The notes beneath the pieces are model-generated. The model was not told the DNA's origin. It did no database searches and saw nothing but the letters and a program-made list of their open reading frames with translations. A DNA stretch of 64,000 nucleotides. Source: Prunus persica (Eukaryota > Streptophyta > Magnoliopsida > Rosales > Rosaceae). Below, piece after piece: positions 1 to 10,963 of this stretch (the first letter of the stretch is position 1; each line of letters starts with the position of its first letter). The stretch is from assembly GCF_000346465.2 (NCBI RefSeq), contig NC_034009.1, forward strand, positions 25,217,983-25,281,982, written 5' to 3'. The position numbers and the translations under genes were made by a program.

Positions 1-308
1 CGACACTACTCAAATTTAATCACTTCAAAAACTGGTTTCGCGCGACCTTTCATATCCCACTGCAAACCTACAGACTATTCTCCAAAACGAAGCCGCTGAG
101 CAGCAACGGGGACGACCAGAAACGAAGACGAACGAGCAACGGCCGACGACGAATAACGTCTACTTACTACTAGCAACGACCACCGACGTACGAGTACGAC
201 CATCGTCGCGACCGAAGCTTAACCGTAAGAAAATGAATTATACTCCTCTTCGCATTTTAGGGTTTACACCGATTACGGTTTCAGGACGGTTTTTGCCTTT
301 TTGGTTTC

Positions 309-446
309 NNNNNNNNNNNNNNNNNNNNNNNNNNNNNNNNNNNNNNNNNNNNNNNNNNNNNNNNNNNNNNNNNNNNNNNNNNNNNNNNNNNNNNNNNNNN
401 NNNNNNNNNNNNNNNNNNNNNNNNNNNNNNNNNNNNNNNNNNNNNN
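309..446. other. assembly gap (138 N)
   Basis: A run of N lies inside the 165-bp tandem repeat. The flanking words (TTTTTGGTTTC before, AGAAACTGC after) are normally only about 26 bp apart in the neighbouring units. The gap length is therefore either arbitrary or hides extra repeat material. Confidence 0.98.
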
Positions 447-1160
447 AGAAACTGCATGCAGTTTCTGGGTTCCCATAATTCCAATTTCAGAGTGCTTTTT
501 GCTAGGGTTTATGGGAATGTTATAACTGCTCATGAAGTTAAATGTGTTTTGATATTCGTTTTTTTCTACTGTTTTTGCCTTTTGGTTTCTGGTTGTTTGT
601 AGCAGATTTTGACCAGAAACTGCATTGCAGTTTCTGGTTCCATAATTCAATTTCAGAGTGCTTTTTGCTAGGATTTATGGGAATGTTATAACTGCTCATG
701 AAGTTAAATGTGTTTTGATATTCGTTTTTGCTACTGTTTTTGCCTTTTGGTTTCTGGTTGTTTGTAGCAGATTTTGACCAAAAACTGCATTGCAGTTTCT
801 GGTTCCATAATTCAATTTCAGAGTGTTTTTTGCTAGGATTTATGGGAATGTTATAACTGCTCATGAAGTTAAATGTGTTTTGATATTAGTTTCAGTACTG
901 TTTTTGCCTTTTGGTTTCTGGTTGTTTGTAGCAGATTTTGACCAGAAACTGCATTGCAGTCTTTGGTTCCATAATTCAATTTCAGAGTGCTTTTTGCTAG
1001 GATTTATGGGAATGTTATAACTGCTCATGAAGTTAAATGTGTTTTGATATTCGTTTTTGTTACTGTTTTTGCCTTTTGGTTTCTTTTCACATCAAATTTT
1101 GAGCAGCAGTTTCTGGTTGTTTGTTGCAGATTTTGACCACAAACTGCCGTGCATATCACA
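447..1160 (+). repeat. ~165-bp tandem repeat, about 4 units, each with a palindromic core
   Basis: The core GAAACTGCATTGCAGTTTC recurs at about 447, 615, 779 and 943, with a degenerate copy near 1139. Spacing is about 165 bp, and the last interval is about 195 bp because of a ~30-bp insertion. Each unit then reads through CATAATTC, AATTTCAGAGTG, CTTTTTGCTAGGATTTATGG and AACTGCTCATGAAGTTAAAT. The first copy (447-466) is a perfect 20-bp palindrome. The array lies immediately upstream of the ULP-like gene and probably forms its promoter/5' leader. Related units occur inverted in the introns and upstream region of the transposase gene. Confidence 0.93.
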
Positions 1161-1162
1161 AA

Positions 1163-4100
1163 ATGGAACAAGAAATGTCACCACAAAAGAATGAAGCTGA
1201 AAACCAACCAAAGCGCAGAATCAAAATGATGGCTCAAAAGATCAAAACAAAGCCAAAGACAAACTATGATCGGAAAGCAAAGCACCAGGACTATGTCCAA
1301 TTTCGGTGCAATGCCTATGCTTTCAACAGCATCATTAGAGACATAAAGGACAAGCTCAATGAAAGGCAGAAGAATCTTCTCAAGAAAACCCCGTTCTGGA
1401 ACTTGATCGAGCTGTTTTACCGCCAGAGAATTGACATGAATAACATGAATAAGTCGGACCTTGACTTAGTACAGCTGCTCAAGAAATTTGATCCGGATAC
1501 AAAGTCCTTCAAATTTGGAACCAAATCATTCCAAATCACAGGCAATGCAGTGACTCAGATTCTAGGACTGCCAAATGAAGGCAAATCTGTCAAACTTGTC
1601 AATGATAGGTACACTGCTACCTTCAAATCAAGGCACTTTGGAGAAAAGGGAAAACCATAAAAAAAACCAGGTAGAAGCAGAATTACAAAAGACAATTGCC
1701 TTTGCAAACCAACCGAAGAAAGAAAAGGCAAAGACAGAGCAAAAGAAAAAAACGAACAAAGGAAAAGAAAAGAAAGAAGCTGAAGAAGAAGAAGAAGTTG
1801 ATTACGACAAGGAGGTGGTCAGCCTAATATTGATTCTGCTGTGCATGACATTCCTTTTTGCCAACTCTTCATCTACTTTGCATTGGAAATTATTTGAGCA
1901 CTGTGTGAATCTAGACACACTTTTGAAGCTATTCGTGGGCAAGAGCTGTTTCAGCCTACATGAATGAATCCTTGACCGCAAAAGCAAAAGCAAAAGCAAA
2001 GAAGGGAGGAGAAGCCTCTATAGGAGCTGTTTCGGGTTGCACTATCCTAATATTGGTAAGTAAACAGTGGCTTATGCAATGCATTTTGAGCTTTAGGCAA
2101 TGCAGTTTCCATTTAGTGCAATGCAGTTTCTGTTTTATCCTATGCAGTTTCCAACCTAATTTCTGATATATCTTGTTTTTGAACTGTGCAGTTTCTACTG
2201 TGTGAGAGGACAAACATCATACAACCAATCCTTGGCAAGGAGAAAGAAACTCCTGCCATTCTTAAATGGAGTCTTGTGGAACTCCACACAAGATTCAACC
2301 AAATAAAGGACTTGAATGACATCGAGGTATGCAATTTATCGCATGTTCTGTTTTAATGTATCTTGAATGTGAATCCATGCTAAATCATTCTCATTGTACA
2401 GGGTATTTTCAAAACTCCTAAAAAGCGAAAAACTACCAGGGAAGAGGAAGACACTGTTGAGAAGGTAATTGAAATCTGTATACAGTGCATTGCAGTTTGT
2501 GTTTTCTACATTGCAGTTTGCATTTTATCCAATGCAGTTTCTGAATCATTCAATCTCATTGTACAGGGTATTTTGAAAACATATAAAAAGAGAAAAACTA
2601 CCGGAGAAGAGGGAGACCCTCTTGACAAGGTATAAGAATCTCTAAACAGTGAATTATGCATTTCGGTTTTCGTTTCCTCCAATGCAATGCAGTTTCTAAT
2701 TAGTTTATGTTCAATATGCAGGAAAAAGAAAAAGAAGATGATGAGGGACAACAAGGAGAAGCAGAGGAAGCAGAAAACCAAGGAAAACCTGATGATGCTG
2801 ATCAAACTCCAGAATTAAAAGAGGCTGGAAAGAAGAAAATGTTTGAGAATGAAGCTGGAAAAGAACCTCTTGCAATTCAAGACCTCTTGGTGAAGTCCAT
2901 GACAGACCAAATCAACTACCGCCAACAACAAGATCCTAGCTTCGTTTGCCCAGAAAGATTACAACTGTGGAAGGATGAAAAAAATGAAGACAGTGAGAAG
3001 AAAATGAAGGAATTGTGAGATATATTTATCCAAGAGGAAAAGAGATCAAAGGAGCTGGAAGTGGAGTTGGCAACATACATAGAGAAATTAGATAATGAAG
3101 AATGTGTGACTGCCACCATGACAGTGGAATCTACAGTTCAGCTTAATGAAATACAAAATCTGAAAAGGAGGATTGCAGAATTGGAAGGCAAGGAAACTAG
3201 TATTGACATGGAGAAGATTGCCAAGAAAAAGGAGATTCAAGGAAAGTACAAGGCAGAAATTCAAAGCTTGTTGTCAGACCCAACAATCTTTGAAATGGAG
3301 ATGGATCTGCCTACAAAACAACCAACACAACCAGTTGAAGAGAAAGAAGAAGAAAAGAAAGAAGAAGAGAAGCAACAAGAAGGGAGAGAAGAAGAAAATA
3401 AAGAACAAGAGAAGCAACAAGAAGAGAGAGAAGAAGAGAAGAAGCAAGATGCTCCAACACCTGATGTTCCTTCAAGAGTACAAAGGGTGAAGAACAGAGA
3501 AAGAAAGAGGCTTCAAGCATCTTGCTATGTGTACGAAAAAAATAAGAAAACAAAAAAGGAGGCAAAAAAGGATGATGAAGAACTACCACAATTCAAGCTT
3601 ATCTCTTCCGAGGAGGTATGCAATTACTGCAGTTCAAGCTGCTGCTTTTTTCTATTTTCTGCATTGCAGAAACAGAAACTGCATGCATTGCAGTGTGTTA
3701 TCTGCTTTACAGAAACAGAAACTGCAATGCAGTTTCCATTTCCTGCAATGCAGTGTGTTATCTGCTTTACAGAAATGGAAACTGCATTGCAGTTTCTGTT
3801 TTATCGAATGAAGTTTCTAATTAGTTTCCTTTCAATCTGCAGTTAACACAAGAGGCATCTCAGCCCGATGCCACAAATCCAATTCCTGATCCCCCAAAAG
3901 GAACGAGCCTTCATGATTCAATACCTGTAGATCTGCAACAATCAAGTGATGAAGATGAAGGACAAAAAAAGCCAACAAAGAAAAAACTAGGATGGGGTCA
4001 GAGGAAGGTGTGGCAGAAAATTCCAAAGGCGGACAGGGAAATAATTGAAAAACACTACTTAAGTACTCAACTTCGGTAATATCTCTATTCCAAAATAACA

Positions 4101-5400
4101 ATTCTTTCATCTTTTAATTACAATTAAACTAAAACTAATCTTGTGAATTTAATGTATTCGAATCCGCAGTGATAACTTTTGGGCAGGACTCAATGATGAG
4201 AAAGTGACAAACCATGATCTCAAAGATATTGTATGGGACCTGGAACTGTCACAAAACGTAAGTATTTACCAATTCTATAACACACACTGCACTGTATTTT
4301 TTATTTGTGCTACCTATATTACCCATTTATAATTCCATTTTTCTCCAATCAATGTGAAACAGGTTATTGAGGCCTATATCCAAATAGAGGAGGATAAAAT
4401 AGAGCCCATGCAGACAGAGAGTCCACAGTACATGTCCACATGGACTTGGGTAAGTATTATTTTGAAAATTCAAAATTGTTTAAACAGACTATGCACTGCA
4501 GTTTTCGAAAAATATATACTAACAAATTGCCATTCTATGATATCAGGCTTACATGAGCTTCCAAGAGCCATCTTGGCACAGGTTCCTGTATGAACACTTA
4601 CTTGAAAAACTCGGGAAATGTAGTGTTCTTTTCTTCCCGATTATTTCAAAAGAAGAGTTCCACTTCACACTTCTCACATTTCACAAAAATGAACGAAAGT
4701 GGAGACACTACAATCCACTTAGATCGTTGGGACGTAGACAAGAAGAAAGGTGCATTGACATTGCTCGAAACTTTGTAAGTGGAATGAAACTGTCTTAATT
4801 TCTCAGCACAAACAAAACAGAAACTGCATTGCAGTTTCTGTATTATACATACTGCCTAATTTCAGACCAAAACTATAATATGCAATGCACTGATTACCAT
4901 TTCTTTTTCTCTTTTTTTTCTTCTTCTTTAAACAGGTTAATATTGTTGAAGGGTGGCTAGAATATATAAGACCTCAAGCACGAGTCTTCATAGAAACTAA
5001 AAAAAAACCAACACTTGTGAAGCAAAAGGAAGGGCCCCCGACACTTGTACAAAAAGATTTGACTCCAACTGAAGAACTCACTCTCAATTGGATTATGCAA
5101 AATCCATTGCAGTTTCCATTTGAGGATGACATGGAATGTGCTCAACAAAGTGCATCTTCGTAAGAATTGTGTCTACTCAACTATTCATTACAGTTTGAAA
5201 TCATTCAAAAGCAAAAAAAACTAATCTAGTATTTCATTTGCAGATTGGATTGCGGCATGTTCGTCATGTTCTATATGGATAAAATAGCACAAGGACAGCC
5301 CATTCCAAAAAGCGTGGACAAGAAATTCATGAATGAATATCGAGCACAATATGTCACAAAACTCCCACACCACAAAAACTGTGTAATTAATCGTCTCTAG
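1163..5400 (+). pseudogene. ULP-like cysteine protease (C48 family) of the KI-MULE, damaged
   Basis: Ulp1/C48 proteases cleave SUMO-type conjugates; the role of transposon-borne copies is not known. Exons I read are 1163-about 2056 (with indels), 2187-2328, 2402-2464, 2567-2629, 2722-3615, 3843-4075, 4170-4257, 4363-4449, 4547-4774, 4936-5159 and 5244-5400; intron borders are GT-AG. The N-terminal part matches the plant ULP-like N domain (ILGLPNEG, then CERTNIIQPILG). The middle is Lys/Glu-rich and probably coiled coil. The C-terminal peptidase has FHFTLL with the His codon at 4661, HYNPL where Ulp1 has the catalytic Asp, the Gln motif CAQQ, and LDCGMFV with the Cys codon at 5251. Damage: frameshifts near 1655-1665 (A-run) and near 1926, and an in-frame TGA at 3016-3018. 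The ATG at 1163 was chosen because a possible 3' splice site ends at 1127. Confidence 0.85.
2402..2629 (+). repeat. duplicated 63-nt exon within the ULP-like gene
   Basis: Exons 2402-2464 and 2567-2629 are both exactly 63 nt and encode related 21-residue peptides (GIFKTPKKRKTTREEEDTVEK and a diverged copy beginning GILKTYKKRKTTG). The upstream splice-acceptor context (CTCATTGTACAG) is also shared, so intron sequence was copied with the exon. The spacing is 165 bp. A 63-nt exon keeps frame whether used once or twice. Confidence 0.88.
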
Positions 5401-6083
5401 TGATTTGCCTTTCGTTAACTCAAGACAATATGTATCTTAATTCTTGTGGATGTTTGTAAATATTTCTAGTTATGGTATATGAGAACATATTTCCTATACA
5501 TATAAACTGTAATATAATCTTGGAACAGGATGCAACAAAACGAAAAGGAAACAAACAAACTGCACTGAATTTTCTGGTCAAAAATACTGCAACAAATTAA
5601 AACTGCAGTGCAGTTTATATAAATAAATAAAAATAAAAAATCAGCTCAAAAAATGTGAAAAGAACCCAAAAGCCAAAGCCATAATCAAAGTACTAAAACT
5701 TTGTTCAAAACACATTTAAGTAGGTCAGCATTGAAATGTAGTTTCTGCTCATAATCTGCAACAAATAAACAGAAACTGCACTGTAGTTTCTACAACAAAA
5801 TCTGAAATAAACAGAAACTGCAATGCAGTTTCTGCAACAAAATCTGCTCAAAATATGAAAACAAGCATTGAATGGCAGTCGAAAACGAATATCCACTCAT
5901 TAAACAATTGTATAATTTTCATTAACTTCAAAAAAGAATCACAATATCCAATTAGAAGCTGTGTAGCCAATTACAAGCAACTAAAACTGCAATACAGTTT
6001 TTGCAAAAAGTGCAACGCAGAAACTGACTATACATTCGCTAAACCATATCTAAAATAAAAAATTGTCAAATGAGAAGGAGTGT
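5401..6083. repeat. intergenic spacer between the convergent MULE genes
   Basis: No gene is visible. The stretch holds several palindrome copies (about 5600, 5772, 5815, 5988) and a diverged, inverted copy of the 165-bp unit at about 5640-5850. It separates the 3' ends of the ULP-like and transposase genes and probably contains both polyadenylation regions. Confidence 0.6.
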
Positions 6084-8545
6084 TCATATAATAGCCTTGC
6101 AAGTCTTCCTATTGTGCCCAGCAACACTGCACCGACTGCATTTCAATGGCCTTTTAAATTCACCAAAAACTTTGATCCTCTTTGTTGGTGGTCTTCCGAC
6201 TGGCCCCTTTGTAATTGGCGGAAGCACAACTCCAGCTGCAGAACCATTGCTGCCCAATCCTTTCCCAATATCTGGAATAGAAAAAATAGGACTCTCATAG
6301 GCTTTTCGAAAGAAGTCGGTTTTGTAGTAACACTCCACGTAATCATAAACTGAATCTCTCTTTGCTAGGATTGCAGCCACCGCATGTGTGCAAGGAAAAC
6401 CGTCAATTTGCCAAAGACGGCAAGAACAAGTCCTTTGCTCGAGATCAACCATCACAGAATAATCAGCAAATACTTCAAAAACAGTGCAATTAGAACGACG
6501 AACTGCCCAAGTCCTACCGGCCTCCGCATTTTCACAGGGTCTAGTTTTCATCTCCGGACACAAAACTGTTGTCCACTTCTCCGCTTCAATTCGTCGTTGA
6601 GAATTCAATACCATCAATTTCTGTCGAATCCCTTCTATCAAAGGTAGCACCGGAAAATCTCGAAACACACCAACCCAATTATTAAAGGACTCCGCTAAAC
6701 TGTTTGCCATCTCTCCATAACGCATTCCTTTGAAAAATGCGTTGGCATAGTGATCTCTAGACAAATCAGATATAAATGCCTTCACTTTCGAACTCCCAAC
6801 AATCACCAACTCCTCCATTGCTACCTTAAACTCTTCCTCCGTAACAGCATATGCGCATCTACTAAATAAATTGATAACACGGTCTTGGAGCAGTTTCCCA
6901 TAACCTGACTTCGGGTACTTTGATATCAAATTCTGTTTGAGGTGATAATAACAGTAAGAATGAGGCCATCCGGGAAACACAAACCCCATTGCATTTAACA
7001 AACCTTGATTGCGGTCCGAGCAAAAGGTCACCACTCTCCCCATCGATAGCAATATAGAAGCCAAATGTTGAAGAAACCAAGTCCAATTCTCCTCTGTCTC
7101 AGAATCAACAACTCCAAAAGCTAGAGGATAAAACCCTGCAAAACAAAACCAAAAGCACAAGTATAAGCAAAAAAGGGAAACTGCAGTGCAGTTTATGAAA
7201 ACAAATCTGCTCAAATTTGAAAGGAAACCAAAAGCCAAATCCATGATCCAAGTACTAAAACTAAGTTTAAAACACATTTAAGTTCATGAGCAGTTACAAC
7301 ATTCCCACAGACATGCAAAAAATATTAATAAAATCGAATTATGAAACAAGAAACTGCAATGCAGTTTCTGTTAAAAATTGCAACAAATGAAAATCTGCAA
7401 TACATTACAGTAACCATACCTTGATTTCCATTCTTTCCCGAAGCACAGAGAAGCTGCCCCTTGTACTTGCTCTTCAAAAACGTAGCATCAATGAACAACA
7501 AGGGTATGCAATATTGAAATCCAGCAAGACACAAAAAACCTTGTACTTGCTCTTCCAAAAGACACAAAAAACCGTCGAAAGCGATTAATTCCAGCTTCAC
7601 AATCAAGAGTGTAGAGAGAACCAGTGTTAGTTTCCTTTACGGCGTCCGCATACCACACTAACTCGTTGAAGGACTTCGACTCATCACCGTGAACGTCCAA
7701 TTTAGCTAACTCTTTGCCAAACCATGCGTGGTAGTATGAAATGTCTATACCATAATAATCTTTGAACTCGTGTATAATCTCAACTGGCTTCAGCTCTGGT
7801 TTTGCACGAATTCTGTCCACAATGAGGGAGGACACCACACGAGACCTCATCATCTTACTCTTTGATTCCCGTATCCGACCCGCACATGTATGAACATTAT
7901 TTAACGTCCGAATTACAAAACTGCCAGTAGCTTCACAACGAGAAGCATAAACACGTCAGCTGCAACCCTCCAATATCTTATTCGAACAAACAGCAACCAC
8001 CCCTTCTTGTCATTGCCGGCATATAAAAAATTAAATCCTACTTCAAGAGCGTACTTGCACAATTTTAACTGGAACTCCTCTGCACCACCGTCAAACTTCT
8101 GCCCCACATGATGTATGTATGTCTCCCACTCATTCGACAACAAAGGCTTAGCACTTGCTCTCTTCGACCTGCCCAAAAACTCGTTTCTGTCTTCGACAGT
8201 ACTAGAACACGACGACTCGCCCTTTGCACATGCTATCAACTCCTTATTTACACAAAAATCACCACTATATTCACTGCTCCCGCATAAATCCTTCACTAAA
8301 ATATCAACAGTCTTCTCATTTGATATCAACAAAAATGTCCTCATCAAGTCCAAATCGCTATCCGTTTCTAGAAAACAACTCGGATAACTGGGCACCGAAT
8401 ACCGTAATGTGAAACAACCCAACTGCAAACCCCTAAACCTCAGACACAAAGTCTTCAAAATATCAACCATGGATGACTCTGACGAAACTGAAAACATGAT
8501 GGTTTCCGACTTATATGTGCACTTGGCAATGACACACACCTCCAT
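6084..8545 (-). pseudogene. MURA-type transposase (MULE domain, SWIM and CCHC zinc fingers), damaged
   Basis: This DDE transposase would bind the element ends and catalyse transposition. Reading on -, the start I favour is the ATG at 8545 (MEVCVIAKC), just after a likely acceptor. The catalytic core shows FIDATFLKSKYKG (first Asp, about 7477-7494), TFCSDRNQG (second Asp, about 7005-7029) and LAESFNNW (Glu, about 6675-6698). It is followed by a SWIM finger CSCRLWQIDGFPCTHAV (6380-6436) and a zinc knuckle CSRCSVAGHNRKTC (6093-6135). An intron at 7136-7419 splices NQG to FYPLAFGVVDSE. Damage: a frameshift near 8005-8020, a TGA where the family normally has Trp (about 7960), and a short slippage duplication near 7500-7575 that shifts frame just before the first Asp. 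Introns carry the element's palindrome repeat. Confidence 0.87.
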
Positions 8546-8759
8546 TAGCCTTGAAAATGCAAACAAAACAACAAACAAAAACAGAAAACAATTAAAATCA
8601 CTAAATAATGTACATGAGCAGTTGTAACATTCCAATAGAAATCCAAATATTAGTATGAAATCGAATTATGAAACAAGAAACTGCACTGCAGTTTATAGTC
8701 AAAAACTGAAATAACAGAAACAACATTGCACTTTATGTGATAACATACCCTTAAATTTG

Positions 8760-9105
8760 AATAGAAACCAAAAGAAAACCATGTTCAAAGTACTAAAACT
8801 TAGATAAAAACACATTTAACTCCATGAGCAGTTGTAACATTGCCTTTATGAAACCAGAAACTGCAACTGCAATGCAGTTTCTGCCAACACTCCAACAAAC
8901 AGATGCAGTTTATAACAGAGGAGGCAAAACAAATCGAATAGAAACCAAAAGGAAACCACGTTAAAAGTACTAAAACTAATATCAAAACACATTTAACTCC
9001 ATGAGCAGTTGTAACATTGCCTTTATGAACCCAGAAACTGCAATGCAGTTTCTGCCAACACTCCAACAAACAGATGCAGTTTATAACAGAGGAGGCAAAA
9101 AAAAT
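8760..9105 (-). repeat. right-hand subterminal repeat, two ~177-bp units inverted relative to 447-1160
   Basis: TCCATGAGCAGTTGTAACAT recurs at 8821 and 8998 (period 177). Each unit carries the GAAACTGC...GCAGTTTC core and ends with GATGCAGTTTATAACAGAGG. Read on -, it matches the left array (AACTGCTCATG, GTTAAATGTGTTTTGATAT). It is upstream of the transposase gene, so both genes have the repeat in the same sense in their 5' regions. Confidence 0.88.
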
Positions 9106-9187
9106 CGAGCTACAAAACTGAGCCACAAGATCGCGCCACAAAATCGAGCCACAAAACTGAGCTCGAAAAACCCAAAACTGACAGATT

Positions 9188-9346
9188 CGGCATGATAATC
9201 GAACGAAAGATTATCCAATTAGAAGGAAACAAACAAACTGCACTGAATTTTGGAACAGGATGCGGCATGATAATCGAACGAAAAAGATTCGGCATGATAA
9301 TCGAACAAAAAAACTGACAGATTCGGCATGATAATCGAACGAAAAA
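9188..9346. repeat. four copies of a ~21-nt subterminal motif
   Basis: CGGCATGATAATCGAAC starts at 9188, 9263, 9290 and 9324, usually followed by GAAA. The short, clustered, direct copies near the element end look like transposase-binding subterminal motifs, but this is inference. Confidence 0.85.
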
Positions 9347-9424
9347 GGAAGAAATAAAAGGAAAACCAACCAGAAAATTAAGCTCCAACGGCGAGAACGA
9401 AAACGAAAACGAACGAAATCTGCC

Positions 9425-9522
9425 TGCCAAACAAACGAGGACGAAAACGAAACAGAGAAGAACAAGGCGCTGCTGCCAAACAAACGAGGACGAAAACGAA
9501 ACAGAGAAGAACAGGCTCGCGC
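9425..9522. repeat. 49-bp tandem duplication near the MULE end
   Basis: TGCCAAACAAACGAGGACG recurs at 9425 and 9474, each followed by AAAACGAAACAGAGAAGAAC. A similar purine-rich ACGAACGA texture is found at the left end (about 95-165). Confidence 0.9.
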
Positions 9523-9579
9523 CTTGTTTAAACATTCAGGAGCAAAAGCGTCATTTACTTTGTAGGTTTACAAATGGGC

Positions 9580-10540
9580 CAGGCTTTTTAAGAAGAAGGG
9601 TAGAATTGTCTTATCAGTTGTTATTTTTTACCTGGCCCAACGAATCTGGGCCTCTCTTTGGGCTAATCCAAAATAGTAGTTTTTTCCTAAGTATTAAAAC
9701 TAAAACCAAAATATCCAATATCTTACAAACTAATTAATAAAGTTAATTATGTCTAAAACCTAATTTTTCTTTATTATTATTGGCTATGAGTGAATGCGAG
9801 GTACCCATTTCTATTTATTGCATTGTATTTGCGAAATATAGAGTATATCTTCATAGGTCAAACAAATTTCATAAAATTTTCACCAAAAAAAGAAGCACTA
9901 AAATTTCTACGAAACAAATTTGATATGATTATAAGGTCTACTAATGTAAATGTTGTTACCTATTATATTAACTATTAAGACAAGGATACACACTAATTTT
10001 ATTTCGTGTATATACATATATACGGACGGAACTAGCAACAATGCTACCATATGGGCTCTATCCCATGCAAATATGAACTAAGGGAATATGTATTTATTTT
10101 ATGATAAAGTTTATTAAAAATTAGTCAATGGAGATATTAACTAGCAGGATTTATATGACTTAATGTGTACATTTATTTCTAAAAAAATATAGAAACTGTA
10201 AGTACCAAAAAAAAGAAAAAAAGCATTAAATTTTGAGCTAATAATTTTAACTAGCCGTTAAAAAATTCATGATTCAGCCTTATATATATATCCCCACTTG
10301 AAGATAGTCAACCAATCATCAAAACAAATTTCCTTAAATTATTCCAGAAATTTGCCACTCGAATCAATGAAGTTGACTGAAATTTGTTTGCTCAATCTTA
10401 GGAATATTATTGACCAAAGAAAAAAAAAACGTTTAGCCCAAAATGAAGCACAAGGCTATAATATTTTTGAAGTTGAGCCATCAATGATTCAATGTTGTAG
10501 CAACTGAAGGTAGATATGCATGCCATATATATGTGTATTG
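9580..10540. other. intergenic, no gene seen
   Basis: AT-rich DNA without recognisable coding sequence. About 10085-10260 is similar to 60775-60935 (shared words include GATTTATATGA, TTTATTTCT and AAGTACCAAAAAA), so this is part of an old dispersed repeat. Confidence 0.6.
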
Positions 10541-10963
10541 TGTTGGCGAGATACTAATTTTATTAGGAGATTTATTTTCTATTATATTAGGATTTAATTT
10601 CTTTCTCTTTTGTACAAATTTTTTTGTAATTAGGAGTTTATTTGTTTCCTTATATAACCATACTAGGATTTACATACTTGTATTATAAGTACCTCCTTTT
10701 GGAGAATGAAAATATATCAAAAGATATTCTATCCCACATTGTTTGACTTGGCATCAAAGCCTACTTTTTGGTGACCTGTATGTTGTGCCCATCCATGTTC
10801 AAGCCCCATATTTTTTCTACATGTGCCGTCTGTGCCCTCCTGGGTTTGTGTATTGTGCTGTAGTGTTCGTGACGTTCTTGTCTTTGTGCATCTGCCGTAT
10901 TTGTGCGTTTGCTGTGTTCCATTGTGTACTCTGCTATGATCTGTTAAGTTTCTGCTGCAATCA

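Larger units (their letters stand above)
447..9256. repeat. dispersed palindrome family (core GAAACTGCAATGCAGTTTC)
   Basis: Full or partial copies occur at about 447, 615, 779, 943, 2095-2155, 2186, 2486-2545, 2685, 3665-3820, 4495, 4820, 5105, 5600, 5772, 5815, 5988, 7178, 7350, 8676, 8862, 9032 and 9236. Most are in introns or presumed untranslated DNA of both genes; the copy near 5105 is inside an exon. Introns often contain the half-site GCAGTTTC shortly before a 3' splice site. None is recognisable outside about 0.4-9.3 kb of this window, so the family appears element-specific. Confidence 0.9.
58..9575. mobile_element. Mutator-like element carrying ULP protease and MURA transposase genes (KI-MULE/Kaonashi type)
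   Basis: The element holds two convergent genes: a multi-exon C48/Ulp1-like protease gene (+, 1163-5400) and a MURA-type transposase gene (-, 8545-6084). That pairing defines the KI-MULEs known from Arabidopsis and other plants. Both flanks carry the same ~165-bp repeat in opposite orientation (447-1160 reads +; 8760-9105 reads -), so the array acts as a long inverted subterminal repeat. The exact ends are not proven: a short shared word AAACCTACA occurs near 64-72 and inverted near 9562-9570, but no convincing 9-bp target duplication is visible and the true left end could lie outside the window. Both genes have frameshifts and stops, so this copy is not autonomous. Confidence 0.72.

Noticed and set aside
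281..484. ORFs across 233-525
   Set aside because: Mostly N-derived X residues from the assembly gap.
447..1160. Possible CRISPR-like array
   Set aside because: The regular repeats have no unique spacers of constant size, the unit is about 165 bp, and the context is a plant transposon.
3311..3589. Leu/Ser-rich minus-strand ORF opposite the ULP gene
   Set aside because: It is the complement of the Glu/Lys-rich GAA/AAG coding region.
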